DNA of 64,000 nt from Candolleomyces eurysporus. Its lineage: Eukaryota; Basidiomycota; Agaricomycetes; Agaricales; Psathyrellaceae. Positions within the stretch are counted from its first letter, which is position 1. Every line of letters begins with the position of its first letter. The position numbers and the translations under genes were made by a program. Shown piece after piece: positions 1 to 11,716 of the stretch. The stretch spans positions 1-64,000 of the forward strand of contig JANBPK010000853.1 in assembly GCA_027579435.1 (NCBI GenBank), in the 5' to 3' direction. The notes under the pieces were generated by a model that was given only the letters and a program-made list of their open reading frames with translations, was not told where the DNA came from and did no database searches.

Positions 1-77
1 TATGCTCAACGGAAATTCAGCCACCAGTCACCGACCCCATCACTCTTTTCCAATATACTCGACAGTGACGAGCTGGA

Positions 78-278
78 TCATTCCGACTCAGTCATTGGTA
101 GAAATCGTGTTGATAGCACGAGCCACCCTTTGCTTGCTCCCATCAATCCAAAGCGGCTGTCTTGTAAGTTCTCACTTGGTTCCCATGTCTCTTCCTCTTC
201 ACTACATCCTATCCATCGAATCTTGTACCACAATTTTCCTTGTTTATCGTATTGTGCATCAACAATTTCGTCCACTTA
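78..278 (-). pseudogene. chromodomain relic of a Ty3/Gypsy chromovirus integrase
   Basis: The minus-strand translation contains a chromodomain core (YKIRWIGCSEEEETWEPSENL), the C-terminal targeting module of chromovirus integrases that binds modified histone tails. Just upstream the frame reads R-E-L-E-Y-stop-V-D-E-I-V, where a chromodomain normally has a sense codon, probably Gln, so a TAA stop (a C-to-T change of CAA would explain it) separates it from the rest of the polyprotein. No reverse transcriptase or integrase catalytic core is visible nearby. It is therefore a short dead fragment. A host chromodomain gene is less likely because no intact start or flanking exon is seen. Confidence 0.65.
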
Positions 279-977
279 GTATTCCAGTTCCCTGTTTTGT
301 TTTGTTAGTGATAGGGCTCATACCTAGCGCTGATACCAAACATGGTACAACAGCAATTCGCCCAGCCTAGAACGCCCGGCCCGTAAAACGGCTCCATTGC
401 CTGAAACACTTTTCCGACGATCGAGTGGTCGCGGGGGGGGGGGGGGGCCTACAAGACCCGCTTCTGACCTTACGGTAGCGGGAATGACTTGCTAATACTA
501 GAGTGGTTATTACGGTGCAATGAACCTATATACCAGTTGAGAACCGAACTCATTGCTCACAGTACACCGGCAAAAGAGGAAGAAATATATTGAATCAATG
601 TGATCCAGGTGGAAGGCGACATGAAAGCGCAACCAGCCTTGGCTGATCGATTCAAGAAGCGCGTCGAAAGAGAGCCTAGGGCTCAGATTTGCTGGCGAGA
701 AGCGAATTGTTGAATTCCGAGCTGGTGTTGCAGATGTGTAGGAACCCCCTATCCTTGGCTAGATGCCTGCCAACTTGGATCGGAGATCAACTTGATAAAA
801 TCAATGCTCAGCAAACTGACAATTTTGCAACTCGAAGGATCTGCAAGATCTCAGCTTTTCGTCGTGTGACACAATTAGGTTGCCTTCAAGCAACTTTCTC
901 TCAAAACACATTGTCATTTGCTCGGAGTTTAATTCGAACTCAACCAGGGTTCTATTAGCCGATGCGCATCGTACAAG
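279..977. other. intergenic, 15-G homopolymer
   Basis: No gene can be supported. The stretch contains a run of 15 G residues (433-447) that could be a sequencing problem or a G-quadruplex candidate. Confidence 0.5.
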
Positions 978-1566
978 CTACCGTTCTCCTGCCGGATCCC
1001 TGACTAGATGAGATCTCCTTGAGTTGGCTGGCTTCCCATCCCTTGCTGAGGTAGACTGCGAAGATCTCCATTTGATTCTCTCAATTTCCTTCTTGAATCG
1101 CTGCTTATATTCTTCCCGGGCTTGGTTTGACTCAATATAAGTAAGTGACTAGACCCAGAATGCGTGAAATTACATACATCTTTCGTCCAACTTTTCCATG
1201 TGTCCCATGAAGAGGCGAAGGTGGTGAGCTGCATCGTGTTTCAGCGAACGGATCAACTTAACACTGGGTTGGATGAAAACGGGACTTACTGGCCCTTTCG
1301 TAGGGATCGAGGTTCCAGAGCACGCTGGTATCGGCCGCTGGAGCTTCAAGATCGAGGTGAGTATGCCATCCAGTTTGTGCGGGGACAGGGATAAACGGGT
1401 GACACCTACCTTTGTTGGAATTGAAGATTTCTATCTGCCCCCCACCGTAAGACTCAGGTTGTAGGTGATATCCGTCATATCTATTCTCATATCTTGTGCT
1501 GAATGTCCGATTTCGAACGTCATAGTCAATTTCTGGCAGCGCTTCTGGGTGCCGGCGGCGATCCAT
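978..1566 (-). CDS. QP-family protein A (four exons, 3' frame uncertain)
   Basis: Unknown function. Start ATG at 1566. Exon 1 (1410-1566) encodes the family signature RYENRYDGYHLQPESYGGGQ around residues 30-49, matching the pattern Y.G.Y..YHeQP..YGnG.I.I found in other genes of this window. Exon 2 is 1290-1343 and exon 3 is 1178-1228; exon 3 is 51 nt, the same length as exon 3 in four other members (three of the four exon lengths differ between members). GT-AG signals flank each. The last exon (about 978-1130) has a family-like helix (EEYKQRFKKEIERI) in a frame that does not join cleanly to exon 3, so either a one-base indel breaks the gene or splicing differs. It is divergent to the family member at 2335, an arrangement repeated at 34-36 kb and 45-47 kb. 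Confidence 0.6.
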
Positions 1567-2334
1567 GGTTGACTACGACAAAGGCTGAGAGGGCGAATTG
1601 GTAGCTTGGTGATCACAGAACGGACATCCTAAGTAGCATATATATATCAGCGCTTAAGTCCTTTTGACCGAGCATCTACAAGAGTGCCTTTGCTGGAAGA
1701 AGGTTAGCATCTTTTGGACACAAAGTGCCACCCCTGTTTACCTAGAGAAAAAGTTTTTTTTTAAGGCCGCAGCGTAACCATCGGAATCACGCGAAGTTGG
1801 TGTTGTCAAGGGGAGACAGGTCGAAGCCGAGACGTGCGGGCGTTGGATAAAATGTAACCCTTGACTAATCTCGTTTCAATTCAAACGAATGCCACTATCT
1901 TCGATGTGAAAGTGGGCGAAGCGCCCATAGAACAACGAGGCAAACCATTTATGGGTTTGTGGAGTCGATGTGGACTTAAACTAGACATACTGATGTGATG
2001 TCTTTATTCCCACTGGGGACAGGTGACAAACTCCTGGGAGTATTGTTCCTTTGCAGCAAAGTTCACAGACGAAGCATTGAATCTCCGAGTCACCCGGCGC
2101 TAACGTAGACGCCACTATCGCGCTCTCGAATTTGCCTTCCTTGTTCTGGAATAAAACTAGTGCCGTACGGCCCAGCTTCAGCTTTGTGTGTGCGGACCAT
2201 GGTACATGCGCTACCTTTCCTGGAAGATGCTAGTATTCCCCGGTGTACACATATAAGTCCACCCGCTTTCATCTTCTTCACAATTCCTCGTCCGTGACGG
2301 CTACTCACAATCAACTTCCGGTATTTGCTCTCCC
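1567..2334. promoter_or_regulatory. shared upstream region of a divergent QP-family pair
   Basis: This 768-bp stretch lies between the start codons of two head-to-head family members and must hold both promoters. No diagnostic element was identified apart from a short TATATAT run near 1640-1646, about 75 bp upstream of the minus-strand start. Confidence 0.4.
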
Positions 2335-2970
2335 ATGAATCACTATACAGAAGAAGAAGAAGCAGAAGCAGCCCAACTTCGAATCCTATCAGCCAAATTC
2401 GCTGCGAAAGCGAAAACAACGCAAATCACCTACAATAACACATATGGTGCTGCGTCGTACCACGAGCAGCCTGTGGTCTATGGGAATGGGATTGCCAAAA
2501 TCGAGCGAACAAACGGTAAAGATCAATGACTCTTTTCTACCTAATCATATTTGACCCTAAAACATCATTCAGCTCCACGATTTGCTGCGCAGGCCAACGT
2601 GTATGAAGTTCTTGAGAGCCTTACTCCAGGTCAGTGGCCCTTGTTGCTTTGTTGCCTGGCTCGCTGAGGAACGAGATGCAACCGGGGTGTTTAGAGCAGC
2701 ATTTCCAATACATGCTTGACTGCATCAACCAAATTTGGGACCGCGGAGGAGATGACACAGTGGGTAAGTTATGCGTTCGTTCTACAACGTTGCAACATCG
2801 ACTCATGGTTTGACTGATGTAAACTTGCAGATAGATTTGTTGAGCGTTTTGACCAAGAGTTCGGAGCCCTTCCAAGGACTTTGGGTCCTGGGGGGTCACC
2901 TAACTATGGGTATAACTCGACTACGACCTCGACACAGACTATGCGCAAAGTAAAGCATGGTGGAAAATGA
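2335..2970 (+). CDS. QP-family protein B
   Basis: Four exons, 2335-2515, 2573-2629, 2695-2763 and 2831-2970, joined by short GT-AG introns, give one open frame of about 148 residues. The N-terminus is acidic (EEEEAEAAQ). The family signature TYGAASYHEQPVVYGNGIAKI lies at about residues 39-59 and ends just before the first intron. The second half is predicted helical (EQHFQYMLDCINQIWDRGG followed by a VDRFVERFDQEF segment), matching the C-terminal part of the 34-kb and 36-kb members. No signal peptide or membrane segment is seen, so a cytosolic or nuclear protein is likely. I recognise no known domain. Neighbour A is divergent. Confidence is high that this is a real gene, low for any role. Confidence 0.8.
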
Positions 2971-3266
2971 GTCAAGTTGCTTCTATGTCGTAGATGTGTT
3001 TTTGATTTCGACGAGTCAGTGAGTCTGAATGTGAATGTTTTACGTGCAAATCTATCAGTGTTCAGAGCTCAGCGGAGGCCCATGACAGAATGCTTCTCAA
3101 ATGCCACTTCATTACGAGGGTTCAGCGGCTAAATTCTGATTTCGCTTATCGCTTCCTGAAAGGAAGAATGTCCATGCGACAACTGCGCTCATCTGAGTTT
3201 GAATCAGTAACGTATCAGCGGCAGTCACTGCAGCAATGAGTTGCTCCTCTCTTTGTTCCCTCTGTC
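2971..3266. other. intergenic between convergent genes
   Basis: Holds only the 3' flanks of the plus-strand gene on the left and the minus-strand gene on the right. Nothing else seen. Confidence 0.5.
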
Positions 3267-3646
3267 TCAGCTTTGCTGGTTTTCCAGGTTTCTCGGGTCT
3301 CTCTCGGATCTCTTATACCTGAAATGAGTCACGCCGTTGTATTGTGATGCGAGAAGTACAAGTTTGACCGCGTCGGGCACGTCTCGACCTAAAAACAAAA
3401 CACTTAAGGCAGGCGGCTCAAGTGATGTGTCACCACCTGGTACCGACCCAGCGTTCACGACGGCATCAAAAGGAATGACGACTGACCTATCAGTTTGAAG
3501 TCGTGCGGCCGGGATTGGAAGGTGTTGTTGATCGAGAAACGTGCGGGTTGGCCGCATGGAATCCTCAAGGTATATTTAGCCGTAGCCCACTGAAGCTTGT
3601 AGAACTGAACCAAAATCCTGTTTGGAAATACAAAACCTCTCGCCAT
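3267..3646 (-). CDS. small hypothetical protein, two exons
   Basis: ATG at 3646. Exon 1 (3487-3646) and exon 2 (3267-3388) join in phase 1 across a 98-bp intron with GTCAGT donor and GTTTTTAG acceptor, giving 93 residues. The protein is basic and hydrophilic with no signal peptide, and the junction reads DFKLIGRDVPDAVKLVLLAS. I do not recognise it. Support rests on clean splice sites and a sensible join. It could be a fragment of a longer gene. Confidence 0.45.
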
Positions 3647-4397
3647 GTCTAAAAGAGGATCAACCCAGATCCTTCGCCCTGGTACTGGAGGCGTCTCAGC
3701 TCAGCCTTGTTCCACAAAACGGCAGGAAACGCGTCCTTGCTGGCTTGTCTGTTTTCTTTGGCTTTCGTCGATGACATCTACAGAGTCAATTCGGGTTCTC
3801 CGTGTCCTCGAGATCACGATAAGGGGAGGCTGCCATTGCCGGGCTCTCTGAGCCTGCCACTATGCGGCACAAAAGCGTGTAGCAAATAGCTCTCTGATCT
3901 TCATAATTACTGGTGACGAGGGCCAGCTCTGCCTTTGTTTCCTGGATACCAAGTCTGAGCTGAGGGTCGGAACCGCATCTTGGTTTCGATCAAGTTATTT
4001 TAACTTTGTTTGGCCTGGGGTACCAGACCCTCCCATGTCATATTGGTACCAAGGCTTTCTTTATGCGCGACATTGGTGGTCCACACCCGCTTCGGATCCC
4101 AGCCGTTGAATCTGAAGCATCATCATGGTTGAGTTGTTGCCAAAGACCTGGGATATTCACTCGACTTGATTTTACCCGATCAAGGATCAAAAGGTTCTTT
4201 ATCTTCTTTCTTTCATGCTCAAACATGGCGTAACAAATCAAGTAGCAAATGGGAGCGGTTGTGCGGAATGAAGAACTCCTCCAGAAGCTGTAAGTCTGTT
4301 TTTGAGAGAGCAGAAAGCAGCATTGACATCCAAAAAAGGAGCTGTACTCGTTGATAGCCTAATTCAAGCCACGCCGGAGGGCCAATCAGAAAGGACA
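3647..4397. other. intergenic, no gene supported
   Basis: Short overlapping frames exist on both strands but none joins to a neighbour or resembles a known family. Confidence 0.4.
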
Positions 4398-5922
4398 ATG
4401 GCGGTCGTGGCCGGACCACCGGTTTGTCCTAATCTCATAGCTGGTGCACAAAGGTTTTCGGCGGTGGTCTCTTCCTGTTTTCGGCATCCCCGTGTTCAGA
4501 TGAACGTCCGCCAAACACTTATAGAGCCTGGGCTCGACCATTCTGCATTTCTTGAGCTTGAACCACCCACGGGGTGTTGTTTGCGGGTCTCACACACTGT
4601 CGACGCGATACCTTTACCTCTTATTGATGTGATCATGCCGTACAGTTCTCCACTGTTCACGGGCTTAGATTCCAAAATGTTGGCTCCCTGTCATCCTGAA
4701 CGCGTCAAAAAGTCTCTTGACACTTTGAGAGGTACAAACACTCTGAGAGACGCTGATCGTGTCTGGACAGTAAGTGCACCCCCTCTGGATCTCACTCTGC
4801 CCGCTAACGAGACTCTTAGCCTCGAGATCATCTCAGTGATGGCACGTTCAACGCGGTCATTACCCTTTGTCTTCTTCAAATGGCGGCCGATGCGTACCAG
4901 TCCTCTCGCGACCACTATGACCAGCTTGATCGTACTCGTGGGTATTTCCCAACCGTAAGTTACAGAAAACCCTACCCGTTGTACTCGCTGACGGATCATA
5001 AGTATAGACTTACGAGGGTACTTTGAATTTGGCGCAGAAAAGCCTAGATGAATATCTGGTTACAACCCAGTTTCTCCTGCCTCGTGGACGTTCTTCGCAG
5101 TCGCATTCCACTGAAATTCCTGAGATACCAGCACCTTCCCTTCCCGAGCCTCTGGCTACCTCTCCAAAGACTCCAACCTCTTTGCTCCGCTGGCGCAAAA
5201 TTATGAAGCCTCTTTCACCGAAGGCCAAAGCCCCCGTCCGGCCTTTCAAATTATCAAAGCATCGTTCGATCGGGTCGGTTGCTGAGCTGTTCAAGGCCCC
5301 CTTGGATATGTCCACCCCGGTGCCCAAGCGATCCTCTACTCTTCCCACTGGTATGGGTCTCGAGGAACGGGCCTTTATCAAGAAACAGCCGCTCCCTCCA
5401 CGTTTTGAGTGCAGCCAAAGGGCAAACACGCTCGCTGGCCCAATCCAAGCTCTGCAAGCAACTCCAGAAGCGGAATCTCTCCGCAGTGCCCGCACGCGTT
5501 CGTTGAGCTTGACTTCGAAGGCTTCTTCGACTCTGGTGAAGGAAATCGTGGTGGCAGACGTTCCCAAGGCAGCTCCGTCGGAATCTTGGACCCGGACGCT
5601 CGATAAGCCCTTGTCTGATCTCAACTACAGCGACATTGCCTCAACCTGCCCTCGTATAATTAGGAGCAGGGCCACAGATGAGTTGAAGGAAAAGCGAGAG
5701 CCTGTGAGCCAGCCTGCCGGTACAGAGAACGGCAGGAAGCTTCGGTTTGAGAACGGCACTAAGTTGCAGCTGACACCTATCGGAGTCCCCCTGGTTGCGT
5801 ATCTGACTGTGGCATCGATCGGGTACTCGCTTGTGTTCCTCTTGGATGTCGCGTGCTTTTTGAGCAGGATTTTGGACGCCTTGGAAAGGGTCTTGTCTGG
5901 AGGTGATGAAGACTCGCATTGA
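4398..5922 (+). CDS. hypothetical protein with C-terminal membrane segment
   Basis: Three exons, 4398-4769, 4820-4954 and 5008-5922, with phase-0 introns (donors GTAAGT, acceptors CTTAG and TATAG) yield 473 residues. The second exon reads sensibly across both joins (VWT|PRDHLSDG and RGYFPT|TYEGTLNL). The middle is Pro/Ser/Lys-rich and probably disordered. One hydrophobic segment lies at about residues 429-454 (VPLVAYLTVASIGYSLVFLL), followed by a short acidic tail, suggesting a tail-anchored membrane protein. Start choice is uncertain: ACAATGG at 4398 is a good context, but an AG directly precedes the ATG at 4500, so an upstream intron is possible. I recognise no domain. Long minus-strand frames here are shadows. 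Confidence 0.65.
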
Positions 5923-6426
5923 TTTATCTGGTGCAATAGTGATGTTACTGAAGCCAATTCAGCTTTGATATCCCTTGGTAACAATATAAATGAGTGAAAG
6001 ACCTTTGCGTATCTGCAATCGTCTTCACTCCCTCCCCTCCAATGTTGATTTGTACTGATCGCATACTGTCTATCTTGCTTTATTTCTAGCTATCCCGGCT
6101 CATTCGCCATCGTAGCTTGCATTTCGAACCCAGCATCCATATGATTCGTTATTGAAATAATTTAAACCCCTCATGCATATGAAATTATGCTTATAATCTT
6201 CTTATCTTATGTGCAATCTACACGATCTATGTCCTACTGTAAATGCACGCATTATTTGGGTTTGGTCCGTGTAGAGTGTCAAAGCAAACATGCGTCCGGT
6301 AATCAAAAAGGTTTGGCCTACCCTGAGTTGCCGACAGCTTGCTCTTGACCTCAGCCATCTCGTCGCCATCGCTGGCTTTACGACGTGTCCAGAGCCTTTA
6401 TAACTCCATATACCTGATACACATCT
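5923..6426. other. intergenic
   Basis: 3' flank of the upstream gene and promoter of the RG-rich gene; no further feature seen. Confidence 0.45.
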
Positions 6427-7279
6427 ATGGCAGATACTGAAGCGTCGTCTTCCACCGATCGAGGTCGTGGCAGAGGACGAGGAAGATCAAGAGGCGGGCT
6501 AGGAAAATATCTTCGGGCTCGTGGTAGAGGACACCGTGGCGGCGGGCGCCCTGCTGAATTCAATAAGCGGCTTGTACTCGAAGGCGAGGGTCCTCCAGAT
6601 GAAGAAGCGGATGAAGAAGCTGCGGCGGAGCTGGCGGCGAAGTACTCGAGACGGCAGTTAGGGACGAATGCAGACCGATATAAGGAGCCTGAGCCTGAAC
6701 TTGACTCGGATGGTGTGTTTGAATGGTGTTGTCTGCCTTGAGGGAGCTCCTTATGCTGACATTTCTCTCTATGGATGCTGTGTAGGAGAACCCATCGTCG
6801 AACCAGAAGTTGATCTGTCTACGTTCCTCGAAAAACAGCGAATATCCGACGCTGATACGGTTCTGGGAGCCAAGCAAGAAATTGATGAGGATGAGGTGGA
6901 TATGACCCTAGCACATATATCCTCAAACCCAACGCGGGTCGCTACCGACAGGAAGGGGAAAGTTCAGGAGATCCAATGGGATCGCGAGCTGGACGAGATG
7001 AGCAGGGAGAAGGCTGCTGCTGAAGCTCAACGAGGTGCGCTCCCATTTAAAGGCAAAGGCTTTCGGCGATTGGCTGCTCATGGATGGTACTTTCTAGATC
7101 TAAAGGCTCGTTTCAAATCCAAATCCGAGAAGTTGAAGGCAAAGCCTGTTTTCAAGTCCGCACGGGAACGCCAGGCAGAGAAGTACGAGCAGGCTCCTGA
7201 ACTACCCACAACAGCCCCTGCTCCTCCAAAAGATTCGAAGGTGGCTATGGAGGAGTTTCTAGATGACCTCCTGGGATAA
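6427..7279 (+). CDS. RG/RGG-rich conserved protein
   Basis: Three exons, 6427-6712, 6786-7034 and 7098-7279, give 238 residues. Residues about 12-47 are rich in RG/GR repeats (RGRGRGRGRSRGG), typical of RNA-binding, arginine-methylated tails. An acidic stretch follows (PDEEADEEAAAE). The C-terminal half has a helix (IQWDRELDEMSREKAAAEAQ) that continues across the second intron as RDLKARFKSKSEK; the 63-bp intron would be open in frame if retained, but splicing restores the conserved-looking helix. The protein ends in MEEFLDDLLG. A nuclear RNA-associated role is an inference from the RG tract; I cannot name the family. A decayed partial copy lies at 10.8-11.3 kb. Confidence 0.75.
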
Positions 7280-7851
7280 TTTCACTAGTTTCGCCTTGAA
7301 TCAAGCCTGTCGTATCTGTGCTCCTTAATGGGCAAATCTGGGTGTAGGCTGTGTTTCTACGCTCATTCTCGAGGATTCCTTCGACCGTTACCCAGCATCT
7401 CATCCCGTCACATATACACTTTGAGACATCAGTTGAACTTATCTCTTCTGATTGTTCAGTGAGGCACAATAGTGCGGCGGCACTGCTGCTCCGAATTGTA
7501 CAGCATTTAGTGCGGTGCTGTTGAACTTAAGTAACATGTTCTATTTCACCCGCTGGAGTGCTATCCTAACTCGCGAATTTGATTAGATCTCCATCATTTC
7601 ACGGACATGACAGACCGAGGCAGCTTCTACCTCGGTAAAGATGATACACGTCCAAGGCACCCAGAATGCACTTCGCGCCTTATCGGTTCCTTCTGCATCA
7701 ACGAGAATTTCTGCGCAGCTCTTTGAATGCCTTCCACAGTTTGAGAAGGAACCCTCTCGGACAGGTCGAACCCGAAAGACTATTTAGTGGTCGTGATTAC
7801 TGTTCACATTATTCATTTCCGTCCCTCGGATTCAACCCTATCGACGACCCT
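7280..7851. other. intergenic / promoter of first array gene
   Basis: No independent gene. An open frame runs upstream of the chosen ATG at 7852, but paralogues start at the equivalent position, so it is treated as leader. Confidence 0.4.
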
Positions 7852-8410
7852 ATGGCCCTTTCAGCAACTACACCCGTCCAAATGCCCCGGGATGTCCCAA
7901 CCACCGGTGGCATGGTTTTCTCGATCACACCGCGGGAGCGGCTAATAAAGAGACTCTTATGGGCATCGATCGCCTTCTCTGTGTTCACATTCGCGTGCTC
8001 CATGGTGTGGCTCGGCCGTACGTCGTACTACATCACGCCATGCGCTGTCTTTTTCAGCGTTGCATACGATATCACCCTCTTGGTTTTGATTTCGAAAGAA
8101 CTAAAGAGGGCTGCCAACCAAGGCCCACATGCAACTCCCCTACGAGTTCAGCCAGTCACGGGCCTTTCCAATCGACCTTCTCTTNCCCCCCATATGCCGC
8201 AAGCTAACAATCGTACTTTCGCTCTTCATCGTGCTTTTATGGGTTGCGTCAATGGTATCGACTATCACTTCCATCGGAGGTAGCCCTCGCCAGAGGTTGC
8301 CCATGATCCTCGAAGCCAGTTTAAGCGGGATGCATATATTTGTGCTTGGGAGGTTGAGCCAACTGGCTATACAGGAGAGAAGGCGGTTGGTTGGGGGATT
8401 TGGCAATTGA
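7852..8410 (+). CDS. four-helix membrane protein, array copy 1
   Basis: First member of the tandem membrane-protein array. Helix 1 starts at RLIKRLLWASIAFSV, helix 2 covers AYDITLLVLISKE, then the RPSL..ICRK linker and two more helices. The frame breaks at the N at 8185: treating that character as an extra base gives 185 residues and restores ICRKLTIVLSL. The C-terminal LKWYQLG signature is missing in this frame; a second shift near 8402 would read QLNRYEM-stop, resembling a degenerate signature. The break at 8185 is probably a homopolymer artefact, the end may be real decay. Unknown function; by topology it resides in a membrane with both ends cytosolic. Confidence 0.65.
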
Positions 8411-8830
8411 ACCGGTACGAGATGTAATTCAGCTTCCTCCATACGTTTCATGCGTTTAACCGTATGGTTTTATAGATGATATGATTCTGCATAATCAGTG
8501 TACAATAGCTCGTCGGAATGGACTTGCGCGTAAATGTTTCGGATGATGGTACCCACCCAACTTACCTAATTTTGAACCAGTCGTGCTAAGTATCGTAATA
8601 TCGACTCGAGCACTGCTGCGCAATCCTGACGGCGACATAAGACCGAGATGGTCAAGCAGAAGACAGTTTGAAACTTCTTTCTCCGCCGCGTCTCGTCGCG
8701 ACAGCACTGGCCGCTTCGCATCAACGATGGAGAACACAACGTTCATTAATCTCCCGTTTAACTATAATCTACATAGTGAGGTTCTCTCTAGGAAAACTGA
8801 TAGCCATGTCTTCGTTTGGCTTTGGTGCAA

Positions 8831-10571
8831 TCACCAAACCCGGCTCTGTCCTCCTCCCTCTTCTGGTATCGTCGTCATTTCGATTGTTTCTGTTCCTTCT
8901 GTCGTCAAAAATTTGAGATCCGATAGCGAGACTCCTTCGATGGGCTGTTCTTCGGTGCTTGAGGCAGCCTTCCTAGTCTGGAGGATGATTCGTGTTGAAA
9001 GGATGCTGTGTACGACACGCTGGAAGCTGTCGAAATTACGATCAGAGAATTCTATGAGAAACGTGCACGAGGCTAGAAACTGAAACGGTCAAGCAAAAAA
9101 TGAGGTAACACTTACACTAGAACGAGGCCAGTATATTCTCGCTAGAGATCCGGCGATGTTAGGAGAGCTCCTATGAAGGACGATAGAAGGTTGGCCTCAC
9201 AGAGATTGCTAAGAAGTTAACTATACCCGCTAAAGAAATCACTGGAAACCAAGACAATACGATATTATGCTCATCAGCGACCCCATGTAAATGTCACAAA
9301 TCAAGGCATGTACTTACTGAAAGTCAAAATGAAATAGAGGGCCCCATCGCGGTACAAAATCCTGATCAAGGGAGTGCGTTGCTGATCGCGATATTTTGTC
9401 CATCCGACATAAAGCGTGATAACCATTATGACTAGAGTTCCCGAATCAGGACTGGATTTCAAAGGGAACTCATGGCCCGAATCACTCACCGATCTCATGA
9501 ATGAGTAGCATAATAATTGTAAGGGATAGCAGATGGCCGTGTCCGGGCATCCGAGAGAGCTGGCAACCGTGGTCCCATATTGGTGGTGGACCATCTATGA
9601 TGGGTGCAAGAAACAGAGTTAGTAGTAGAGATTGACGATGGGTGAGATTACTTACAGGTCCAAGACCGAGTGACAATACCAAGGACGATAAACGTAGCGA
9701 AGCATAGAAGCTGTAGTGAAATCAGCACGACGTTATCCTCTATTCCTAGTAAGTTTGGAAGCAGACGCACCGCAAATTGAGTCACCAAGAAAATCAGAAA
9801 CTTTCGCGAACCGCCGGCTAGTCCGTGAGTCCGAATAACGAGGATGGCTTCCGTCGACATGATCCCAATGCTTGAAAGCCCTTGAGACGGAGTCGAAGGT
9901 CAGTGTCAGTGCGTCATGGGAAGCGGAGAGGGACTGGTCGGTGGACTCAGTAGGCGTACAAATGTTGGCTTGATCGAGTCGTCTACAATGTCGAGTGAAG
10001 AACTTGACAGATAAATGGTCCGTAAGCAAACAAAAAGAAATCGGCGCGGAGGAGCGAACCTCTAGCGATCTACTTGTGTTGAAATAGACTGGAATTTTTG
10101 AGCTCAGGTCGAATCTTTCGAGGAAAAGGAAAGAAGGGGAATTCACAAACAAATACCATCGGTACATCAATGAAAGGCGAATACCGCGCATAGAGGAAAA
10201 CGACCTTGGCGATATTCCATTTTCGTGGCCAGATAAGGGACACCTGGCTCGAAAATGAGACATATCGTGGTCAGCAGTTGGCAAAGGCTTACCTCCAACG
10301 CCAAGGTGTGTAGGTAGTCACAAACCTATTAACATTTGAGCTCCATATGCTAACGATTGCGTGGGCCTAGTGCTCTCACCAACAAAGTCAGACTAGCAAC
10401 TAGAAAGCAACGCAGGTTACAGCTTACAAAGTCAACCATGCCAACGAAAAAGGGCGCACCGGACATATACTGCTAGGCATGAGTACGTACAACAAGGACG
10501 GAGGACTCTGATCTCACCTTCTCAAGAGACGGGCCAAAACCAATCGGAACAACCTCCGCGGCCGCAGACAT
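8831..10571 (-). CDS. DUF6533-like multi-pass membrane protein
   Basis: Many-exon gene beginning at 10571. Clear exons: 10518-10571, 10428-10469, 10293-10325 and 10243-10157, all phase 0, reading across to VCDYLHTLALE|VSLIWPRKWNIAKVVF and RYSPFIDVPM, the N-terminal pattern of fungal DUF6533 proteins. A middle exon ending at 9656 holds GLSSIGIMSTEAILVIRT and GGSRKFLIFL. Exons 9490-9594 and 9318-9431 contain GCQLSRMPG and IRILYRDGALYF, typical for the family. The last exon reads QRVVHSILSTRIILQTRKAA and ends with stop at 8831-8833. The family has about seven helices and no proven function. Exons between 10156 and 9900 and between 9317 and 9000 are unresolved. It is antisense to and interleaved with the plus-strand array. 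Confidence 0.7.
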
Positions 10572-10675
10572 AGACACTCCTTCTTCAAGGTTAGCACCTA
10601 GCTGGGTGGTGAGAGAGGGAACCCGCACACGTAGCGATGCATGTGTAAACGTTAAAATTCAAACCGAGAAAGGAA

Positions 10676-11300
10676 TTGAATGGGTTGTCCAGACTTTCAG
10701 TACAGCAAACTTGCCTAAACTTGCTCGGAGCTGTTTTATCCGAAAGTGATGGCGGTAATCAAGATCCATTCAAACATTTTAGTTGCCGGCAACTTCGTGC
10801 TCTTAACCTCGACTCTCACCATCTCGTCGCTGCTTGCTTGCTGCGATCTCAAAGCCCTTCAAGCCCGATATCATTGGTACATAACGACTCCCGCTCAAGA
10901 AGCATTACCTTGTGCCGATTGAGCTTACGAGAACGAACGAGGACGATCAAGAGGAACATATCTTCGTGCTCACGATTGACGGCGCCGGACAGCCTATTGA
11001 GCTCACCCAAACGGCTCCTGGTTAGAGGTGGGGATACTCCGGACTATGAAGAGGGCGGCAAAGAAGCTTGAAACGTCGGAGACGACAGCTCGAAACCGTA
11101 GGAGGGGCCTCAATTTGCGGGAGTTTCGTGGGCTGGCACCTGAACTATGAATGGATTCCAGGATTCCGGCGGCGAGTCGGTTTCTCCATTTTATCGAATA
11201 GCGGTTAATATCGATGCTTATACGCTGCTGAGGGTCAAGAAAGATATTGATGAGAGGAGAAAGTGGAATCGATCTCTTGGACGCAAATAGTTGAACTTAA
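10676..11300 (+). pseudogene. decayed partial copy of the RG-rich gene
   Basis: Scattered similarity to 6350-6900 on the same strand: both have CATCTCGTCGC upstream, GAGGA.GATCAAGAGG followed by an ATATCTTCG.GCTC stretch, and later an AAGAAAGATATTGATGAG-like piece matching the GCAAGAAATTGATGAGG of the intact gene. No frame is preserved. It indicates that the gene and its neighbouring membrane-protein gene were duplicated together and this copy died. Confidence 0.5.
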
Positions 11301-11716
11301 TTTGGCTTGCCGCTGACAAGGCCAAGACTTCAGATGGAATTCCGAGCCGGAAGATATCAACTTCGAAGTCAGGCCCAATTTCTGACTGCTGTGCATCCCG
11401 GGTAGGGCGGCTGTAGTCGATGGAGTTCCATCCTCTACAGCATTTGGAGGGGCCGTCAAGTGTGGGTGCTGTTTCCCCCATTTAGGGGCTGTAATTCCTT
11501 CTTACACTTGTTCAAGTCTTCTAATTCGCCAACGTGACATAATTGAAGCCCTCAGACGGCCAGGTCGGGGGCTTTCTTGGTCTCATTACCCCGTATCAAT
11601 GACGGAGAACTTGGCTCTCTAAGGGGTCCTCTCGAAAAGGAAACTGGCCTGAACTATTTAATCGACCTGTCGTCGTGACTGCATTCTTCACTCGATCCAA
11701 TTCTATCGAAGGCGCG
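11301..11716. other. intergenic / promoter of array copy 2
   Basis: Nothing codable recognised; upstream frame enters from 11675 but ATG 11717 matches paralogue starts. Confidence 0.4.

Noticed and set aside
5010..5624. 204-codon minus-strand frame
   Set aside because: Opposite the long third exon of the plus-strand gene, whose splice joins are coherent.
8583..9083. 166-codon plus-strand frame
   Set aside because: Antisense to the terminal exon of the DUF6533-like gene, whose QRVVHSILSTRIIL ending is recognisable.
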